DNA of 11,763 nt. Origin: Prevotellaceae bacterium. GTDB lineage: Bacteria; Bacteroidota; Bacteroidia; Bacteroidales; UBA932. A program made the translations under genes and the position numbers. How positions within the stretch are numbered: the stretch's first letter is position 1; each line of letters begins with the position of its first letter. Under the pieces are notes generated by a model. That model did not search any database and was not told the DNA's origin. It saw only the letters and a list, made by a program, of their open reading frames with translations. Positions 7,638 to 11,763 of the stretch are shown here, one piece after another. Location: NCBI GenBank assembly GCA_031289895.1, contig JAITOP010000224.1, positions 1 to 11,763 of the forward strand, in the 5' to 3' direction.

Positions 7638-8477
7638 ATGAAACAACTACGATTTTTATTAATTCTGTTAAGTTTTGGTTTATGTACATCAATTACTGCA
7701 CAAAACACGGAAGTTATAAAATTATGGGTAAACGGAGTGCCTAACAATAGTGGACTTACAGGCGAAGAAACACAATTGGAAAATGGACGAATTGGAAATG
7801 TTACCGACCCTACTATTACTGTATATCATCCGGAAAACCCCAATGGTATGGTTATTATTATGTGTCCGGGTGGTGGATATTTTCGATTAGCACCTAACCA
7901 TGAAGGATTTGACATGAATAAATGGTTTACTTCGTTAGGTATCACTTATGCAGTATTAAAGTATCGTATGCCAAACGGACATCCCGAAGTTCCTGTTTCA
8001 GATGCCGAACAGGCAATACGTATATTCAGACAACATGCTACAGAATGGAAAATTGCCCCAAACAAAATAGGAATAATGGGAGCATCTGCCGGCGGGCATT
8101 TAGCATCTGCAATATCCACTAAACCTTCAAGTAAAGATGTCCGACCTGATTTTCAAATATTATTATATCCTGCCATAAGCCACCAAAACAGTTTCCGTTC
8201 AAGTCTTCTCGGTGAAAACCCTTCGGAAGAACTAAAAATTAAATATTCGAGCGAATTACAGGTAACAGAAAATACACCTCCTGCATTTATATCTGTTTCT
8301 TCAGACGATAATTTGGTATTGAATTGTATTACTTATTATTTATCACTTAGAGAACATAAAGTATCTGCTACATTGCACATATATCCAACAGGAGGACACG
8401 GCTGGGGATACAATGATGATTTTTATTATAAACGCGAATGGACTCAGGAACTTGAAAAATGGTTACGAACATTTTAA
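7638..8477 (+). CDS. Exported alpha/beta-hydrolase esterase (probable acetylxylan-type carbohydrate esterase)
   Basis: A serine esterase of 279 residues with a Sec signal (MKQLRFLLIL...SITA|QN, cleavage near residue 21), so probably periplasmic. Fold marks are the CPGGGY oxyanion-hole segment, the nucleophile elbow G-A-S150-A-G followed by GH, the acidic region SSDD (D223 or D224) and H254 in PTGGHGWGY, giving a Ser-Asp-His triad in the usual order. The N-x-EGFDMNKWF segment after the oxyanion block is typical of Bacteroidota PUL hydrolases that databases often label 'xylanase' or acetylxylan esterase. The fold here is an esterase, not a xylanase. The start at 7638 is chosen because it gives a clean signal peptide. 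An in-frame TTG at 7590 exists only because the terminal repeat of the upstream element reads into the gene. It is 15 bp before the epimerase fusion gene. Likely role: removing acetyl or similar esters from xylo-oligosaccharides; the exact ester is not determined. Confidence 0.85.
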   Translation: MKQLRFLLILLSFGLCTSITAQNTEVIKLWVNGVPNNSGLTGEETQLENGRIGNVTDPTITVYHPENPNGMVIIMCPGGGYFRLAPNHEGFDMNKWFTSLGITYAVLKYRMPNGHPEVPVSDAEQAIRIFRQHATEWKIAPNKIGIMGASAGGHLASAISTKPSSKDVRPDFQILLYPAISHQNSFRSSLLGENPSEELKIKYSSELQVTENTPPAFISVSSDDNLVLNCITYYLSLREHKVSATLHIYPTGGHGWGYNDDFYYKREWTQELEKWLRTF

Positions 8478-8492
8478 AAACAATTAACATTT

Positions 8493-8780
8493 ATGCATAA
8501 ACTTATATATACATGTATTTTATTACTTTGTATGTTGTTGTTTCCATTATATGGAAATCAACCGCAAAAAGAATACAAGACTTGGGATAAAGGCACTTTT
8601 GAAACAAATATGTATCGCAATTTATTTGCAGAAACAGGTTATCCTCAAGAGAAAACTGATGCCAAACCAAACGATTTATTTTATCAGGTATTTGAGGGCA
8701 AAAACAAGGTGTATTTTGAAGTTGAAGATTCGATGGCTTACATTTCCGACCTGAAAAATCACGATGTGCCTACCGAAGAA
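8493..8780 (+). pseudogene. GH8 reducing-end xylose-releasing exo-oligoxylanase, N-terminal remnant
   Basis: This covers residues 1-96 of the chimeric gene. The stub runs from signal peptide through TWDKGTFETNMYRNLF, a Q-x-F-E-G-K segment, YFEVEDSMAYISD and NHDV, which follow the order of motifs in GH8 exo-oligoxylanases such as the Bacillus halodurans Rex enzyme (recalled, not searched). In those enzymes the next residues are (R/S)TEGMSYG with Glu as catalytic acid. Here the sequence changes to PTEETTTLSG and becomes epimerase. The whole (alpha/alpha)6 barrel, roughly 300 residues, is missing, so no xylanase activity is possible. Good motif preservation with no stops argues for a recent event, or for retention of the stub as a secretion leader. 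Confidence 0.78.
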
Positions 8781-9848
8781 ACAACAACTCTTTCAGGATT
8801 GAAACTATCTGATTTTAATGCAGAAGTGGAAGGTAAAACAATTTCATTATATGTATTAAAAAATAAAAACGGACTTGAATCTTGTATTACAAATTACGGA
8901 GGCAGATTAGTTTCTTTAATGGTTCCCGATAAAAACGGAAAACTTATAGACGTAGTATTAGGTTTTGATAAAATTGATGATTATTTCAAATCATTTAGTT
9001 ATTTCGGAGCATTAATAGGTCGGTATGCTAATCGTATTTCAAACTCAAGTTTTATGCTTGATGGAGTGGAATATAAACTTAACGGATTTGGACAACACTG
9101 TCTGCACGGTGGAATAAAAGGTTATCATGCTTGTATATGGAACGCTACTCAAATAAACGGGCAAACTTTAGAACTATCGTATTTCTCACCGGATGGAGAT
9201 GCAGGATTTCCGGGTAATATTAATATAAAAGTAACTTATACGTTAACAGATGATAATGAAATAGACATTCAGTATGAAGCTACAACCGATAAACCTACAG
9301 TAATAAATTTAACAAACCATAGTTATTTCAATATTTCCGGTACTTATGGCTCTAATGTATTGGAACATTTAATTCAAATTAACGCAGATGAATTTACTCC
9401 TTTGGATAGCACATTTATTCCGACAGGTGCTATCGAATCGGTAACAGAAACACCAATGGATTTACGTAAACTTACATACATTGGCGCACATATTGACGAT
9501 AACTATGCACAATTGAAAATGAGCAAAGGATACGACCATAACTGGATATTAAATACGAATGGAAATATAAACGAATTAGCAGCCAAAGCTATATCCGAAA
9601 ATAGCGGTATTGTAATGGATGTTTATACTAATGAACCATGTATGCAGTTTTATACCGGCATGGGTGCTTCAAGGCTAAAGGGAAAATCAGGTGTTAGCTA
9701 TCCTTCTCGTGGCGCTTTTTGTTTAGAAACTCAACATTATCCCAATAGCCCTAATCAACCTAATTTTCCTAATTCTGTTATTCGTCCGGGAGAAAAATAT
9801 TTGAGCCGTTGTATTTATAAATTCTCAGTTCAAAACAGCGCACTTTAA
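8493..9848 (+). CDS. galM: Aldose 1-epimerase fused to the N-terminus of a GH8 exo-oligoxylanase
   Basis: A 451-residue chimera. Residues about 96-451 are a complete galactose-mutarotase-type aldose 1-epimerase, which interconverts alpha and beta anomers of free sugars. It has GRYANRI (176-182), HCLHGG with H205, NLTNHSYFN with H276, KGYDHNW with D348, and FCLETQHYPNSPN with E412 as catalytic base; the two histidines, Asp and Glu match the family set. Residues 1 to about 95 are not epimerase: they are a signal peptide plus YRNLFAETGY, NDLFYQVFEGK, VYFEV and DSMAYISDLKNHDV, the recognisable start of GH8 reducing-end xylose-releasing exo-oligoxylanases. The GH8 part stops where RTEGMSYG would follow. 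The frame is intact across the join, so the stub supplies the export signal. A periplasmic mutarotase acting on xylose or uronic acid fits this locus; this is inference. A deletion between adjacent GH8 and galM genes, or an assembly error, would both explain the join. Confidence 0.9.
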   Translation: MHKLIYTCILLLCMLLFPLYGNQPQKEYKTWDKGTFETNMYRNLFAETGYPQEKTDAKPNDLFYQVFEGKNKVYFEVEDSMAYISDLKNHDVPTEETTTLSGLKLSDFNAEVEGKTISLYVLKNKNGLESCITNYGGRLVSLMVPDKNGKLIDVVLGFDKIDDYFKSFSYFGALIGRYANRISNSSFMLDGVEYKLNGFGQHCLHGGIKGYHACIWNATQINGQTLELSYFSPDGDAGFPGNINIKVTYTLTDDNEIDIQYEATTDKPTVINLTNHSYFNISGTYGSNVLEHLIQINADEFTPLDSTFIPTGAIESVTETPMDLRKLTYIGAHIDDNYAQLKMSKGYDHNWILNTNGNINELAAKAISENSGIVMDVYTNEPCMQFYTGMGASRLKGKSGVSYPSRGAFCLETQHYPNSPNQPNFPNSVIRPGEKYLSRCIYKFSVQNSAL

Positions 9849-9902
9849 CAGTTAAATTATTCTTAATATTTGAAATTTATCTAATGTTTTACATATAAAA
9901 AA

Positions 9903-11763
9903 ATGAAAAAAATGAAAAATTTGTATAAAAAAATTCTATTATTTAATTTATTATTTCTTACCGCAAGTTTCGTTTTCGCCCAGATACGATTACCGAAACT
10001 GATAAAGGATGGTATGGTTTTGCAACGCGATGTCCCTTTAAAAATATGGGGTTGGGCTTCTCCTAAAGAAGCTATTAACGTAACTTTCAACAACGCAAGT
10101 TACAAAACATCAGCAGATAAAAATGGCGATTGGCAAATAATTATACCAAAACAACAATCCGGCGGACCTTATGTTATGACACTAACGGCAAGCAATTCTA
10201 TTACAATAAACGATATTCTTGTAGGCGATGTTTGGCTTTGCTCAGGACAATCAAATATGGCGTTGCCAATGTATCGCGTAATGGATAGATATAAGGATGA
10301 AATTGAACAGATGAATAATCCGAATATTCGATTGTTCGGCACTCCTATAAATTACAATTTTAACGAATCTGAAAAAGACTTAAACGAAGGAGGATTTTGG
10401 AGAGCAGAATGGAGACCTGCAATTCAAAAAAATGCAATGTTCCTTTCTGCAACGTCTTATTTTTTTGCTAAAGAACTGTACGACAAATATAATGTACCTA
10501 TTGGTATTATCAACGCAAGCGTAGGGGGTACGCCTATCGAAGCATGGATTAGTATCGAAACTCTAAAAAAATATCCGGAACATGTTAAAGAAATAGAAAA
10601 ATGCGCTAATAAGGATTATGTCGAAAATATAATGAAATCAGACAGACAAAATACCATAGACAGAACTAAGGAACTGGATACACACGACAAAGGATTTTCT
10701 AAATGGCATAAAGCCGATGTTGATATTTCGGATTGGGACAATATTTCATTACCCGGTTATTGGCAGGAACAAGATGTTGATTTGAAATACGGAGTTATAT
10801 GGTTTCGTAAAGAAATTAATGTTCCCGAATCGATGACAGGAAAAGAAGGTATTTTACGACTTGGTTGCATTGTAGATGGAGATTCTACTTTTATAAATGG
10901 AATTTATGTAGGTAATATCACATACGAATATCCGCCGCGAATTTATCCTATTAAAGAAGGAGTGCTCAAAAAAGGCAAAAATGTTATTGCCATTCGCGTT
11001 GTGTGCGATGGTAAATATGGTGGTTTTGTTGAAGAAAAACCATATAAAATAATTGTTGGTGACGAAAATATTGATATTACAGGCGAGTGGAAATATAAAA
11101 TCGGTGTAAAATTAACAACACCCATGCAACCTACAACTACTTTTTATTATAAACCTGTAGGTTTGTACAATGGCATGATAGCGCCTATGCTTAATTATTC
11201 TATAAAAGGCGTAATATGGTATCAAGGTGAATCAAATACAGAACGCGCAGATGAATATGCAAGCCTGTTTCCTGATTTTATTAATGATTGGCGGGATAAA
11301 TGGAATAATCCTCAATTGCCGTTTATCTATGCTCAATTACCTAATTTTATGAAAGCACAGAAAATGCCGATAGAAAGCGATTGGGCAAAAGTTCGTAATA
11401 CACAGCGAAAAGGTTTATCTCTCCCAAACACAGGCATGGCTGTTACCATCGACATTGGTGAATGGAACGATATTCATCCGCTTAATAAAAAAGAACTTGG
11501 CAGGCGTTTGGCTTTGGAAGCTCAACGTGTTGCTTACAGCGAATCGTTGGTTAGTCAAGGTCCTTTATACAAAAGCATGGAAATTAAAGGCAATAGTATT
11601 ATTTTAACTTTTACCTCAGATGGTTCAGAACTATATACCAACACTTTACTTAAAGGATTTGCCATTGCAGGTAACGATGGTAAATATGTATGGGCAAATG
11701 CGGTTGTAATTGCAAAAGATAGAGTAAAAGTATGGAGTCCACTTGTACAAAATCCCGTAAAAG
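9903..11763 (+). CDS. SASA/SGNH carbohydrate acetylesterase, CE20-like or 'sialate O-acetylesterase' (3' truncated by window)
   Basis: At least 620 residues are visible, running off the window without a stop; relatives are around 640-700 residues, so little should be missing. A Sec signal (MKKMKNLYKK...FVFA|QI, cleavage near residue 26) is followed by the beta-rich LPKLIKDGMVLQRD opening usual for these proteins. Catalytic blocks are GQSNM (nucleophile S117), VIWYQGESN (439-445) and the late DIHP with D523 and H525. Between the first two blocks, residues about 255-400 form a GH2-like jelly-roll insert (WHKADVDISDW, LPGYWQEQ, WFRKEI, FINGIYVG). This insertion layout is known in CE20 xyloglucan acetylesterases and in many proteins annotated as sialate O-acetylesterase. 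With GH67 and SusCD beside it, deacetylation of xylan-derived oligosaccharides is more plausible than sialic acid; this is inference. It starts 54 bp after the epimerase gene, and an alternative in-frame ATG is three codons in. Confidence 0.9.
   Translation, partial: MKKMKNLYKKILLFNLLFLTASFVFAQIRLPKLIKDGMVLQRDVPLKIWGWASPKEAINVTFNNASYKTSADKNGDWQIIIPKQQSGGPYVMTLTASNSITINDILVGDVWLCSGQSNMALPMYRVMDRYKDEIEQMNNPNIRLFGTPINYNFNESEKDLNEGGFWRAEWRPAIQKNAMFLSATSYFFAKELYDKYNVPIGIINASVGGTPIEAWISIETLKKYPEHVKEIEKCANKDYVENIMKSDRQNTIDRTKELDTHDKGFSKWHKADVDISDWDNISLPGYWQEQDVDLKYGVIWFRKEINVPESMTGKEGILRLGCIVDGDSTFINGIYVGNITYEYPPRIYPIKEGVLKKGKNVIAIRVVCDGKYGGFVEEKPYKIIVGDENIDITGEWKYKIGVKLTTPMQPTTTFYYKPVGLYNGMIAPMLNYSIKGVIWYQGESNTERADEYASLFPDFINDWRDKWNNPQLPFIYAQLPNFMKAQKMPIESDWAKVRNTQRKGLSLPNTGMAVTIDIGEWNDIHPLNKKELGRRLALEAQRVAYSESLVSQGPLYKSMEIKGNSIILTFTSDGSELYTNTLLKGFAIAGNDGKYVWANAVVIAKDRVKVWSPLVQNPVK

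Noticed and set aside
9849..9902. Possible promoter (AATATTTG resembling the Bacteroidota -7 box TAnnTTTG) before the SASA esterase
   Set aside because: One mismatch to the -7 box and no TTTG at a suitable -33 spacing. In AT-rich sequence this is weak.
10943..11125. Minus-strand open frame of 60 residues inside the SASA esterase gene
   Set aside because: It overlaps the continuous plus-strand esterase frame with conserved motifs on both sides; a shadow frame.

Overview
The window looks like part of a xylan-targeting polysaccharide utilization locus (PUL) from a low-GC member of the Bacteroidota, probably Bacteroidales. The evidence is a SusC/SusD pair, A-rich start regions without clear Shine-Dalgarno sites, Sec or lipoprotein signals on every complete product, and tight co-directional packing. 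All genes lie on the + strand. The genus cannot be fixed from the sequence alone.

Layout. (1) 2-1318: C-terminal 438 residues of a SusC-type TonB-dependent transporter whose 5' part is outside the window. (2) 1339-3261: SusD-type surface glycan-binding lipoprotein. (3) 3273-5327 and 5341-7434: two tandem paralogous GH67 alpha-glucuronidases, both with the catalytic triad intact. A perfect 14-bp hairpin with a TTCG loop lies inside the signal-peptide codons of the first copy. (4) 7435-7637: the only sizeable intergenic gap, mostly filled by a 146-bp MITE-like imperfect palindrome with 13-bp perfect terminal inverted repeats. (5) 7638-8477: exported alpha/beta-hydrolase esterase. (6) 8493-9848: an aldose 1-epimerase whose N-terminus is not its own. 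Residues 1 to about 95 are the start of a GH8 reducing-end xylose-releasing exo-oligoxylanase, cut off at the catalytic-acid motif and joined in frame to the epimerase. (7) 9903 to the window end: SASA/SGNH acetylesterase (called 'sialate O-acetylesterase' in many annotations) with an inserted beta-sandwich domain, cut by the window edge.

How the genes fit together (inference): SusC/D captures and imports acetylated, (4-O-methyl)glucuronic-acid-decorated xylo-oligosaccharides. The two esterases remove acetyl or similar esters, the GH67 enzymes remove glucuronic acid from the non-reducing-end xylose, and the epimerase equilibrates anomers of released sugars. A GH8 exo-oligoxylanase was apparently once encoded here and is now only an N-terminal stub. 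Backbone enzymes such as GH10, GH43 or GH115 and the regulator are not in this window.

Most worth checking: the GH8-epimerase chimera, the hairpin in the first GH67 signal sequence, the reciprocal divergence of the two GH67 copies, and the palindromic element splitting the operon.
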